A DNA stretch of 64,000 bases, from assembly GCA_949289575.1 (NCBI GenBank), contig CASEOG010000001.1:212671-276670 (forward strand), in the 5' to 3' direction. The position numbers and the translations under genes were made by a program. Each line of letters starts with the position of its first letter. Positions within the stretch are counted from its first letter, which is position 1. The notes under the pieces are model-generated. The model saw nothing but the letters and a program-made list of their open reading frames with translations. It had not been told where the DNA came from and searched no databases. The DNA is from an uncultured Spirochaetales bacterium (GTDB lineage Bacteria; Spirochaetota; Spirochaetia; JAFGXN01). Positions 41,023 through 49,241 of the stretch are shown piece after piece.

Positions 41023-41787
41023 CTACTTCTCCTGTTTCGTATCGATAACGATTTTTACAATTTTTATCTTATGATTTTCGATTTCCTGGATAATAAAATC
41101 CAGATTTTCGTAAGAGACTTTCTCGTATCTGACCGGGATTTTACCGAAAAGATTAAACACAAAGCCGCCCAGAGTGTCCACTTCTTCATCGGGCAAACGG
41201 AGATTCAGTTTTTCGTTCAGATCTTCGATATTAATCCGGGCGTCCACCAGCCAGGAGTGGTCGTCGGCCTGAATCACTTCATCTCCTTCATCATCGAATT
41301 CGTCCTGAATTTCACCGACGATTTCCTCAATGATATCTTCCATACAGACAATGCCCGAAACTCCGCCGTATTCGTCCACGGCGATAGCGATATGCACATG
41401 CCGTTTTTTAAATTCCGAAAGGAGAGAATCGAGTCTTTTGCTTTCGGGAATAAAATAGGGTTTTCGGATCATATTCTTTAAGTCAAAACCGTTTCGTTCC
41501 CGATCCGAAATCACGGGAATAAGATCTTTGACATAAAGAACGCCGATGACATTGTCGATGGTTTCTTCATAAACGGGATAACGGGAATAGCCGTCCCGTT
41601 CTATAATTTTGAGAACTTCATCGAGTGTTGCGGATGCGGGAATAAAAACGACATCGATTCGGGGAACCAACACCTCTTTCACCGCCGTTTCGGAGAGTTC
41701 CGTCACTCCTTCTATCATGTGCTGTTCCTGCCGGGCCAGCACTTCGTTTTTTTCCTCTTTGTTTTTTTTCAATTTCAAATTAAACAC
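41023..41787 (-). CDS. tlyC: CorC/TlyC-type CBS-domain protein
   Basis: A 254-residue cytosolic protein with a CBS pair at about 35-165 (VLVPRIDVVFIPASATLDEV, GYSRYPVYEETIDNVIGVLY, AVDEYGGVSGIVCMEDIIEE) and a CorC/HlyC ion-binding domain at about 170-250 (DARINIEDLNEKLNL, LGGFVFNLFGKIP). The DUF21 membrane domain of full-length transporters is absent, so this is the soluble CorC/TlyC form linked to magnesium or cobalt homeostasis. The old label haemolysin is doubtful. It overlaps ybeY by 8 bases. The phoH-ybeY-corC order is conserved in many bacteria, and the overlaps show tight coupling. Confidence 0.92.
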   Translation of the reverse strand: MFNLKLKKNKEEKNEVLARQEQHMIEGVTELSETAVKEVLVPRIDVVFIPASATLDEVLKIIERDGYSRYPVYEETIDNVIGVLYVKDLIPVISDRERNGFDLKNMIRKPYFIPESKRLDSLLSEFKKRHVHIAIAVDEYGGVSGIVCMEDIIEEIVGEIQDEFDDEGDEVIQADDHSWLVDARINIEDLNEKLNLRLPDEEVDTLGGFVFNLFGKIPVRYEKVSYENLDFIIQEIENHKIKIVKIVIDTKQEK

Positions 41788-42217
41788 CTTTTTTCAGCTC
41801 CTGTAATATTTCTTCCTGATATCGGATCATCGGATCATCGGATTCATAGCCGGCATGTGTATAACCGGACAAATGAAGAATTCCGTGAATGATCAGCCGC
41901 AGCCACTCCGTTTCGGTATCTTCGCCGAACCGGCGGCAGTTTTCATCGATTTGTTCCGGACAAAAGACCAGATCTCCGGCATAGAAAAAGCCGTCGGGCT
42001 GAACCTCCCCTTCCTGCGGAAAAGAAAGCACATCGGTCGCGCTGTCGGTTTCCCTGAAATCGCGGTTGAGTCCGCGGATTGTTTCCGCATCGGTCACTAC
42101 AACGGAAAGTTCCCAGTTATCGATTTTCAGATAATCAAGCACCGCATTCAGTTTTTTTTCAAAGGCCCCCGCCGCAAACGGCAGCGGCACATCTTCGCGA
42201 ATTTCAATATTATTCAT
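41780..42217 (-). CDS. ybeY: endoribonuclease YbeY
   Basis: A 145-residue zinc endoribonuclease that takes part in 16S rRNA 3' end maturation and ribosome quality control. The zinc triad lies in HGILHLSGYTHAGYES, with His111, His115 and His121. The usual GYDH reads GYTH, with Thr for Asp; the His ligands are kept. The conserved Arg region NRDFRETDSATDVLSFP lies near 51-67. The length is normal. It overlaps pgpH by 8 bases upstream and tlyC by 8 bases downstream, and lies in the phoH operon as in most bacteria. Confidence 0.94.
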   Translation of the reverse strand: MNNIEIREDVPLPFAAGAFEKKLNAVLDYLKIDNWELSVVVTDAETIRGLNRDFRETDSATDVLSFPQEGEVQPDGFFYAGDLVFCPEQIDENCRRFGEDTETEWLRLIIHGILHLSGYTHAGYESDDPMIRYQEEILQELKKGV

Positions 42218-44426
42218 TTGTTTTTCCTTTTACGGCTTCGGTTTTATCGGGATATTCGGGCCGCGTATGAAGATTACTGCACACCATTCTTAAGAGGACG
42301 TTTTTTATGGTGTAAACATCACTGAAAGTCAGTTTGGATTCGGCAAATTGTCCGTTATTGATTTTATCGGAAATAATTTTGTCGATAAATTTTTCGACCT
42401 GTACGACGGACACGGGCGAAGGCAGCGACCGGGTAGCGGCTTCGACAACATCGGCAATCATCACAATGCCGGCCTCTTTGCTTTGCGGCAACGGTGTTTT
42501 GTACGAATAATCTTCTTCGGTCGGAACCGATTTCCCCTGTTTTAAGGCCTGAACATAGAAATAGTTAATGACGGAATTGCCGTGATGCTGCTCGATGATG
42601 TCGATGACTTCCTGCGGCAGCCGCAGCGCTTTGGCTTTATTGACGCCGTTGACGACATGAGACTTGATGACGACAATCGAAAGATTCGGTTGAATCTCAT
42701 CGTGTTTGTTGATTCCTGTCTGGTTTTCGGCAAAAAACTCCGCCTGATCGATTTTTCCGATATCGTGGTAGCAGGCACCGCACCGCGTCAGGAGGGCATC
42801 GGCCCCGATTTCTCTGGCCGCCGCCTCGGCGTAGTTGGCGACCGCCATCGAGTGGGCGTAAGTTCCCGGTGCCAATGCGTCCATTTTCTTGAAAATAGGC
42901 AGATTCTTGTCCGACAGTTCCAAAAGCCGGAACGGTGTCGCAAAGTTCAGCCCGATTTCAAGCATCGGCAGAATTCCCAATGCCAGAACGGCCGACAGAA
43001 AGGCATTCAGTGCCGAAAAAGTCAGATAGAAGAGTGTCAGCGGAAACGAAAAGTCATAGAGAAAACTGACGGAAAGGGCCGCTACCGCCTGAATTCCGGT
43101 CAGCTTCAATCCCGCTTTCAGAATGTCCTCGCGCCGTTCGACTTTCTTCAGCGAAACCGCCGCTCCGACTCCCGAAAAAACTGTCAGAATAAGAGTTCCC
43201 GCTTCGGCATGAAACAGCAGCATCAGTCCTGCACTGCAAATCAGAGTCAGGTATATCGCGGCCGTCGGTGTAGCAAGAACTCCGGCAATGAAAGCCGCCA
43301 GCCCCATCGGCAAAAACAATCCCGTAAAATAATTTTCGGGCAGAGGCAGAAGTTCCTGCCAACAGATAAAAAAGATAATCAGAAACAGCGCGAGTGCGTA
43401 AAAAACGATAATCTGGTTCAGCTTCAGGTTTTCCGACAGAAACGGCCGGTCCAGGAGATATTTGGCGATCACAAACAAAAGCAGCAGATAGACAAGAATC
43501 CCCAGCACATCCGATAAACTGACGCGCAAAGATACCTGACGCAGATAGTCGAGTGCATTAATCTGCGTCGCAGTGACCGGATACCCCTTCCGCAAAAGAT
43601 ATTCTCCCTTCGAGAAGGAAAAACGGACAGGCTCCAGCTCCGCTTCCGCCTTGGCCGAAGCCTGCGCCGTTGCCCGCGGGCTGTAAAAAGTGTTCTCCGT
43701 CACAAACTCTTTCAGGAGTCCCGCTACCAGATCCGCCGATTCGGTGTTGAGATGCCGGCTTTTCAGTTCTCTCGCGACAACAGCCTCGCAATTCTTCAGC
43801 GTCAGCAGAGACGACGCGGGTATCTCTTCTCTCAAAAGTGTATTTTTCCGATCCCGCTTCAGAACAACAACCGTCTTTCCGATATCGGTCTCGTTAATCT
43901 TAACAATTCCCAAAAACAGCAGATACCCCAAGACTCTTTCGGCTGTCTCCAAAAGTCCGGCCCCGTTCGGATCGGTATAGAGCTTCCGCATCAGTTCCGT
44001 GTCGGGATAGAAATTATCCGATTCGATAACCGCACAATACTCTTCGAAGGTCCGATTTCTTTCGAGAGAATCGGCAAAAATTTTCTTAAATCGGGAAAAA
44101 CGCTCCTTCGCTTCCCGGGTCCGGACAGAATCCATTAAGTAATAGGAAGGAATTCTCTCTTTAACCTCTTTTCTGCGGCTTTCCGTTGCTTCTTTGTCGA
44201 CAAATGTGACATTCTGCTTCAAAACCACATCGAAATCGGCAATCATTCCCTCCTGTATATCCGCATAGCGGATTCTCAGGTATGGAAAATCAAAAATATA
44301 ATAACAGAAAACAGCCGTGAAAATCAGAAAAAAGAAGGCTGCTCCGACCGCCGCTTTTTTCTTTTTGGAAGGTGAAATTTCCTTTACTGATTTTACGATG
44401 CGTTTTACGAATTCAGGTTCTTTCAT
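42210..44426 (-). CDS. pgpH: 7TM-HD family cyclic-di-AMP phosphodiesterase (PgpH-like)
   Basis: A 738-residue membrane protein. One N-terminal helix lies near 25-45 and an extracytoplasmic 7TMR-HDED domain covers about 50-290. About seven helices run from 300 to 480, then a cytosolic HD phosphohydrolase domain. Metal ligands are in APGTYAHSMAVANYAE, CYHDIGKIDQAEF, IKSHVVNGV, IEQHHGNSV and MIADVVEAATRS. The Listeria homologue PgpH cleaves c-di-AMP, so this gene implies c-di-AMP signalling. The ATG at 44426 is chosen for its upstream GTGGA; an ATG two codons earlier is possible. It overlaps phoH by 14 bases and ybeY by 8. phoH-pgpH-ybeY is a conserved order. Confidence 0.9.
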   Translation of the reverse strand: MKEPEFVKRIVKSVKEISPSKKKKAAVGAAFFFLIFTAVFCYYIFDFPYLRIRYADIQEGMIADFDVVLKQNVTFVDKEATESRRKEVKERIPSYYLMDSVRTREAKERFSRFKKIFADSLERNRTFEEYCAVIESDNFYPDTELMRKLYTDPNGAGLLETAERVLGYLLFLGIVKINETDIGKTVVVLKRDRKNTLLREEIPASSLLTLKNCEAVVARELKSRHLNTESADLVAGLLKEFVTENTFYSPRATAQASAKAEAELEPVRFSFSKGEYLLRKGYPVTATQINALDYLRQVSLRVSLSDVLGILVYLLLLFVIAKYLLDRPFLSENLKLNQIIVFYALALFLIIFFICWQELLPLPENYFTGLFLPMGLAAFIAGVLATPTAAIYLTLICSAGLMLLFHAEAGTLILTVFSGVGAAVSLKKVERREDILKAGLKLTGIQAVAALSVSFLYDFSFPLTLFYLTFSALNAFLSAVLALGILPMLEIGLNFATPFRLLELSDKNLPIFKKMDALAPGTYAHSMAVANYAEAAAREIGADALLTRCGACYHDIGKIDQAEFFAENQTGINKHDEIQPNLSIVVIKSHVVNGVNKAKALRLPQEVIDIIEQHHGNSVINYFYVQALKQGKSVPTEEDYSYKTPLPQSKEAGIVMIADVVEAATRSLPSPVSVVQVEKFIDKIISDKINNGQFAESKLTFSDVYTIKNVLLRMVCSNLHTRPEYPDKTEAVKGKTNE

Positions 44427-45363
44427 AAGCATCCACAATTTTTCTGACCAGCCGGTTGCGTATCACATCTTCTTTGGAAAACCGGATAAATGCGATTTCG
44501 TCAATTCCCGAAAGAACGGTACAGGCATTCAGCAGACCGGACCGGCTGCTTTTTGCCAAATCGATTTGTGTATCGTCTCCCGTAATAACGATTTTCGAAT
44601 TTTCCCCCATACGGGTCAGAAACATTTTCATTTGTTCGACAGTCGTATTCTGTGCTTCGTCAAGGATAATATAGGCATTGTCGAGGCTCCTCCCCCGCAT
44701 ATAGGCAAGAGGAATAACCTCAATCACTTTTCTCTCTTCGTAGATTTTAATTGTTTCGGCCGGCAGAAAACGTTCCAAAACATCGTAAATCGGGCGAAGA
44801 TACGGGTTGATCTTCTGCTGCAAATCTCCGGGAAGAAATCCGAGATTTTCTCCCGCTTCGACAACGGGGCGAGTCAGTACGATTTTCCTGACCTCTTTGT
44901 TTTCGAGAGCCTGCATGGCATGGGTAACCGCAATAAAGGTCTTTCCCGTACCGGCCGGTCCGATAGCAAATGTAATGTCGTAATTCTCCAGCGTATGAAT
45001 CAGTTCGGCCTGCTTCACTGTACGTGGCGTGATGACGGCTTTGGCTGTCGGAACGATTTTTTCCGTTCTCAGCAGTTGACGGGCAAATATTTTTCGATCC
45101 CTGACAGCGAAAAAAAGACTTTCGATTTTTTCGGCAGTTATTTCATCCCCGTTCTGAGCCCATCGAAACATCTCTTCGATGACACTCTTAAACAGAAGCT
45201 GTTTGGACTTGGCCTCTCCGGCGTAAATAATCTCGTTTCCGTAGGAAAATACTTTCCCGTCAAGCAGGGCCGACAATACAGCCAGGTGTTCGTCATTGAC
45301 TCCGCAAACGAGTTGAAAGCGATTTTTATCATCTGTCGAATAACTGATATGATCTTCACTCAT
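44413..45363 (-). CDS. phoH: PhoH-family ATPase (PhoH-like)
   Basis: A 316-residue cytosolic P-loop ATPase, predicted to act on RNA together with YbeY. The Walker A is FAIGPAGTGKTFIAVTHAM near 137-155. A RecA/helicase-like core includes KIVLTRPVVEAGENLGFLPG, the Walker B AYIILDEAQNTT near 240 and VITGDDTQIDLAKSSRSGL near 265. The N-terminal 100 residues form the usual PhoH-like lead domain. It is the first gene of a seven-gene operon (phoH, pgpH, ybeY, tlyC, TPR, ilvD, MBL), with a possible promoter at 45377-45405. Confidence 0.94.
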   Translation of the reverse strand: MSEDHISYSTDDKNRFQLVCGVNDEHLAVLSALLDGKVFSYGNEIIYAGEAKSKQLLFKSVIEEMFRWAQNGDEITAEKIESLFFAVRDRKIFARQLLRTEKIVPTAKAVITPRTVKQAELIHTLENYDITFAIGPAGTGKTFIAVTHAMQALENKEVRKIVLTRPVVEAGENLGFLPGDLQQKINPYLRPIYDVLERFLPAETIKIYEERKVIEVIPLAYMRGRSLDNAYIILDEAQNTTVEQMKMFLTRMGENSKIVITGDDTQIDLAKSSRSGLLNACTVLSGIDEIAFIRFSKEDVIRNRLVRKIVDAYERT

Positions 45364-45376
45364 ATTCCGTATGTTT

Positions 45377-45405
45377 ATTTTATCACATATCCGAAAAACT
45401 GAAAA
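45377..45405 (-). promoter_or_regulatory. possible promoter of the phoH operon
   Basis: TTTTCA at 45405-45400, a 17-base spacer and TAAAAT at 45382-45377. The -35 overlaps the inverted repeat at 45389-45419. Confidence 0.5.
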
Positions 45406-45419
45406 GCGTTTTTTCGGAT
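45389..45419 (-). terminator. A/T-rich inverted repeat after lptD, possible weak terminator
   Basis: Ten-base arms at 45389-45398 and 45410-45419, seven bases after the lptD stop, with an 11-base loop. The T run lies inside the arm, not after it, so termination may be weak. Confidence 0.4.
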
Positions 45420-45425
45420 TCGCTT

Positions 45426-48400
45426 TTATTCCAGAACCAGTTCATCCATTTCGTTGACACGTATATTATTCTTGAACATACCGATTGAGCGCCATTGAAC
45501 GGAAATCGAGAAAGTCCGGGCCCACTTTTCGTACGGATCAGCTATACCGCTGGCGTCGGTAAACTGTTTCGGGTAGCCGTTATATTCGAAAATCAAATCC
45601 CAATCCATCAGAGGAACAGTGACTTTTAAATCGAGCTTCTTCAGTTTAAAATAGGCTGCCTTGCGGTCCTCTTCGTTAAAAAAATTAAACGACATCAGAA
45701 TGTCTTTAAACGGATTTCGATACATATTTTCGAGTCCGGCATTGGCGGCATTGCTTTTCGAATAAAGGAAAGCGGTCGAATTCAAAGAAGAAGAACCGAA
45801 ACTGACTTCAAACAAATTAAAAAGCTTCATATTGAATGACAAATCGAAGGAAAGCGTCGTATTGGTATACTGAATCAGGTCTGCCGCATAAGCAAAAGCC
45901 ACATTAAACCCCAATGTCAGCCGGTTCTTGAAAAGCGGATCGGATTCGTAATTGTAATTAAATTTCAGATTAAGGGTACGGGGACGCAGACGCTTCTCAA
46001 AGTCGGTTTCGTAATCTTCGTGATTGGTCTCCGTAATATCACTCCATGTTCCGGTATTTTTATCGATTTTTTTCAGATAACTGTTGGAACTGACAAAGTC
46101 GCACGTAAAATACCAGAGCTTGACGCCGAAAGCGGCCCGGGAAGGAACCGGGAGATTATTGTCCAGAGCCACGTCGAATGACTGCGAAAAAGAAAGATTA
46201 TTTTCGAAAAGATTCATGGTGAATGCCGAAGACGAGGTCTTCAGATAATTATCCTGCATATTATACTGTACGGACTGGGTCAGAGAAATCAGATCCTCAT
46301 ACAGTTTAAATTTGGACGAAAAGCTGAGATCGCCGTATTCCCATTCTTTACTTTTATCGGCCTGAGTCACTTCGTTAAACGGAAGCGTCACGGAAAAATC
46401 AAACATCTTAAAATCGAAAGCAAACTTCGGTTGGAATTTCAGATTCAGCGGCGGCAGGTAAGCCGAAAGCGAAATATTCTGCGTCATATCTGAGACCGAA
46501 CTGGCAAAATTGAAATCCAGCGAATGCTGTTCGACCGTATCCTGATTCCAGGCCGGAAGAAAAAGGTAATAATCGGCATTCTTATCAAGCTTCACCACAT
46601 CCGTTGCCGAAAGAATCCCGCTGTCGATATTGTCCTGCACACTGGAATCATAGCCGACCTCAAACAGTTTTGTCGTCAGATTGTATGTCAGATTTGTAGA
46701 GGAGAGAGCGGGCACCGACTTCAGAGGATTGATTTTCAGATTCAATTTATTCCGCAACGTAAACGACCGTTCTTTTAAATCATCCAATGCGTAATACTCG
46801 CCCCTGGTCTGAACCCCGCCCGTTCCCGAGGAAGACGAATAAGGATCATCGGGGTCCGAAACGTCGTATGTCCAACGGTACTTAAAGTCGGTTTCCAATG
46901 TATTATTCAGAACCACTGTCGAATTATACAAATCCATATCGTATATCAGTGATCCGGTAGTCGCAAAATAGAGCCTGTGAAAATCCATATCCCCCAGATC
47001 GATTTCAATCGGATAGAGCCATTCGTTGTACCGGGTGTCCCCCGTCAGCTTAAAGTTGATATTGCTGATATTATATTTCAGAGAGTGCTTAATGATGCTG
47101 TCGGTTACGGTATAGTTCAGAGTGTTATCGGACAAATACCCGGTCTGTTTAAAAGCCCCGGAGGGGTCCTCTTTCGGCAGAGTTCTCAAATCGACAATTC
47201 CCGAAGAATTTTCCGGACTCTTTTCCTCCTCCTGCTGCCAGGGCAGCCGGAATCCGTCGATTTCGGCTGCCGCCGACGCCGTCCCGGTTGCGGAACCCGA
47301 TGAAACAGTCCTGTCGAAAAATGTTCCGCTCAGCGTCAGTTTCAGGTCCGGTGCGGTGTAGGACTTCGGTCTGTAAAAATAACTTGTATAATTGACCCGG
47401 GGATCATTTGCATCGACATAGTAATCATCAAGCGGTTTTGTTTTGTCATACTCCCCTGTTTCGGGATCTTTCGCATACTGAAATCCCGTAAAACTGGCAA
47501 CACCGTAGCTCAAACTGAAATTAAAAGCGGAAATATTCAGTTTGAAATATTTATCCATGAAATTTTTGACTTCCTGTTTTTTCGGAACAATATTGAACGA
47601 ACTGGTCAAATCCCACTGAAATTCGGAAACCGTTTTTGTCGTTTCGGTCGTCTCATCCGTCTCACTCAAACCGACAAGACCTTTCCAGTCAAAAGTCTCT
47701 TTCCGTTTGGACAGATAGTCCACCTCGAAATCTTTATCGGAATAATAGGGAAGCTGAAGCCGGATATTATACGCCGAATCGGAAACAGTCATATCAAATT
47801 CGGACTTAAACCGAAACGGCAATGCATAATTGAACAGATACGACTGCTGATAAAAAGGTTTATATCTGAAAATTTTTTCTTCCTCGTTTTCGATATCGGG
47901 CGTCATATCTTTAAGATAGAAGAAATTGTTATTCGAAGAAATCGGACGCAACCCCAAAGCAAAAAAATAGTTAAAATTCTTCAGCTGTTTAATCTGCTTC
48001 AGCTCTCCGGTAATACCGGCAAACAGGCCGTATGTCGGATAGACGTCAAAATAAATTTTGGAAAAACTTTCGTTCGATTCCAACTGCTTTTTCAGAGATT
48101 GGGCCTTTGTCTCTTCGGCTTCGGGATCCTTTTTTTTATTGGCCAGAAAAATTCCGTCCAGTTTTTTTTCGTAATTGGAAGAATCGCTGTTGTAATCCAT
48201 AAAACTGAAAGTATTGTCGTCTTCCTCTTTTTTCTGACCGAGCAGATAGGTCGTCGTCTGCATGAACGCCCCTTTTTCCGTATCGGTTCCGAAATTCGGA
48301 TTGAAAAAAACGTGGTCGCCCCAATAAAGAAAATAGGGAAAATAAAGCAGAGGTACATAGCCGACCTTCAGGGTCATATTTTTGACGGCCCATTCTCCGG

Positions 48401-49241
48401 GTCCCAATATCCAAATCTTGTCGGCCGTAACGGAAAAATAGGGATTCTCGAGATTGGATAAAGAAGTTATCACTCCGTTTTCCATGGTGATATTGTCATC
48501 TTTATTTTTGATGATTCTGTCTCCCGTGTAGTAAAAGGTGGAAGAATTTCCTTCATCAATCTCCTGTTCTTTTTGCGTGACTCCGCGAAAAATCACACCT
48601 TCCCAATCTTCGATATCGAATGTCAGGCTTTCCCCGCTGAAAACATCGGTTTTATCGCCGGATGTTCGCTCGTAGCGGACATTCCCGATAGCCGTTATAT
48701 ATTTTTGCTTCTGATTAAACAGAATATTATCCGCTTTGATTTTATGTGTCGAATTATTTTTCGAATCCTCCAACAGAATGGAGACATTTCCGATCAGTCT
48801 GACATACGATTCGTCGACCTTTTCGATTTTAAAATATTCCGTCGATTCGGCATTATCGATTGTAATTTTTCGGTCGCCGCTTCCGCTTCCCGGCAGCCCC
48901 TCTCCGGTTGCTTTATAATATTCGGTCAATCGGGAGCGCAACTCCGATGCGGATCCCGTATCCTGCAGTCGAAGCCGCATACACCAGTTTTGGAGTTCGT
49001 AATATCCTGCCGATTCGATATCTTTTTTCAGGGTTTCGGAAAGCAGTGTCTCTTCCGCCGTAAAATCATCCGCTTCCGATAAAGATTCGTCCGCCGGTTG
49101 TCCTTCGGGTGTTCCGGAGAGGGGCTCTGCCTGCGGACTATCCGGCGGCGGCACCGGCTGAGAATCGACCGCCTGTCCCGATAACGACAAAGAGAGAAGC
49201 AGAAAACAAACAGGAAAAACGGTACGGAAACTAATTCTCAG
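45426..49241 (-). CDS. lptD: LptD/OstA-family outer-membrane assembly protein
   Basis: A large exported protein of about 1270 residues. An OstA-like periplasmic domain lies near 125-260 (RLIGNVSILLEDSKN, ITAIGNVRYERTSG), followed by the LptD signature region (VPLLYFPYFLYWGDHVFF) and a very long beta-barrel region. LptD inserts lipopolysaccharide in other bacteria. Treponemes lack classical LPS, so the cargo may be another glycolipid. No ATG, GTG or TTG gives a signal peptide: the nearest such codon, TTG at 49190, would start after it. An AAGGAG followed 7 bases later by CTG at 49241 restores RISFRTVFPVCFLLLSLSGQ, a good signal peptide. This start overlaps the uvrA stop by 11 bases. Confidence 0.85.
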   Translation of the reverse strand: MRISFRTVFPVCFLLLSLSLSGQAVDSQPVPPPDSPQAEPLSGTPEGQPADESLSEADDFTAEETLLSETLKKDIESAGYYELQNWCMRLRLQDTGSASELRSRLTEYYKATGEGLPGSGSGDRKITIDNAESTEYFKIEKVDESYVRLIGNVSILLEDSKNNSTHKIKADNILFNQKQKYITAIGNVRYERTSGDKTDVFSGESLTFDIEDWEGVIFRGVTQKEQEIDEGNSSTFYYTGDRIIKNKDDNITMENGVITSLSNLENPYFSVTADKIWILGPGEWAVKNMTLKVGYVPLLYFPYFLYWGDHVFFNPNFGTDTEKGAFMQTTTYLLGQKKEEDDNTFSFMDYNSDSSNYEKKLDGIFLANKKKDPEAEETKAQSLKKQLESNESFSKIYFDVYPTYGLFAGITGELKQIKQLKNFNYFFALGLRPISSNNNFFYLKDMTPDIENEEEKIFRYKPFYQQSYLFNYALPFRFKSEFDMTVSDSAYNIRLQLPYYSDKDFEVDYLSKRKETFDWKGLVGLSETDETTETTKTVSEFQWDLTSSFNIVPKKQEVKNFMDKYFKLNISAFNFSLSYGVASFTGFQYAKDPETGEYDKTKPLDDYYVDANDPRVNYTSYFYRPKSYTAPDLKLTLSGTFFDRTVSSGSATGTASAAAEIDGFRLPWQQEEEKSPENSSGIVDLRTLPKEDPSGAFKQTGYLSDNTLNYTVTDSIIKHSLKYNISNINFKLTGDTRYNEWLYPIEIDLGDMDFHRLYFATTGSLIYDMDLYNSTVVLNNTLETDFKYRWTYDVSDPDDPYSSSSGTGGVQTRGEYYALDDLKERSFTLRNKLNLKINPLKSVPALSSTNLTYNLTTKLFEVGYDSSVQDNIDSGILSATDVVKLDKNADYYLFLPAWNQDTVEQHSLDFNFASSVSDMTQNISLSAYLPPLNLKFQPKFAFDFKMFDFSVTLPFNEVTQADKSKEWEYGDLSFSSKFKLYEDLISLTQSVQYNMQDNYLKTSSSAFTMNLFENNLSFSQSFDVALDNNLPVPSRAAFGVKLWYFTCDFVSSNSYLKKIDKNTGTWSDITETNHEDYETDFEKRLRPRTLNLKFNYNYESDPLFKNRLTLGFNVAFAYAADLIQYTNTTLSFDLSFNMKLFNLFEVSFGSSSLNSTAFLYSKSNAANAGLENMYRNPFKDILMSFNFFNEEDRKAAYFKLKKLDLKVTVPLMDWDLIFEYNGYPKQFTDASGIADPYEKWARTFSISVQWRSIGMFKNNIRVNEMDELVLE

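Noticed and set aside
41023..41787. Haemolysin
   Set aside because: The old TlyC/HlyC name is misleading. The sequence shows only CBS and CorC domains and no toxin features.
45389..45419. Riboswitch before phoH
   Set aside because: The inverted repeat is short and A/T-rich with no conserved aptamer elements, and it overlaps the likely -35 box. A weak terminator is a better reading.
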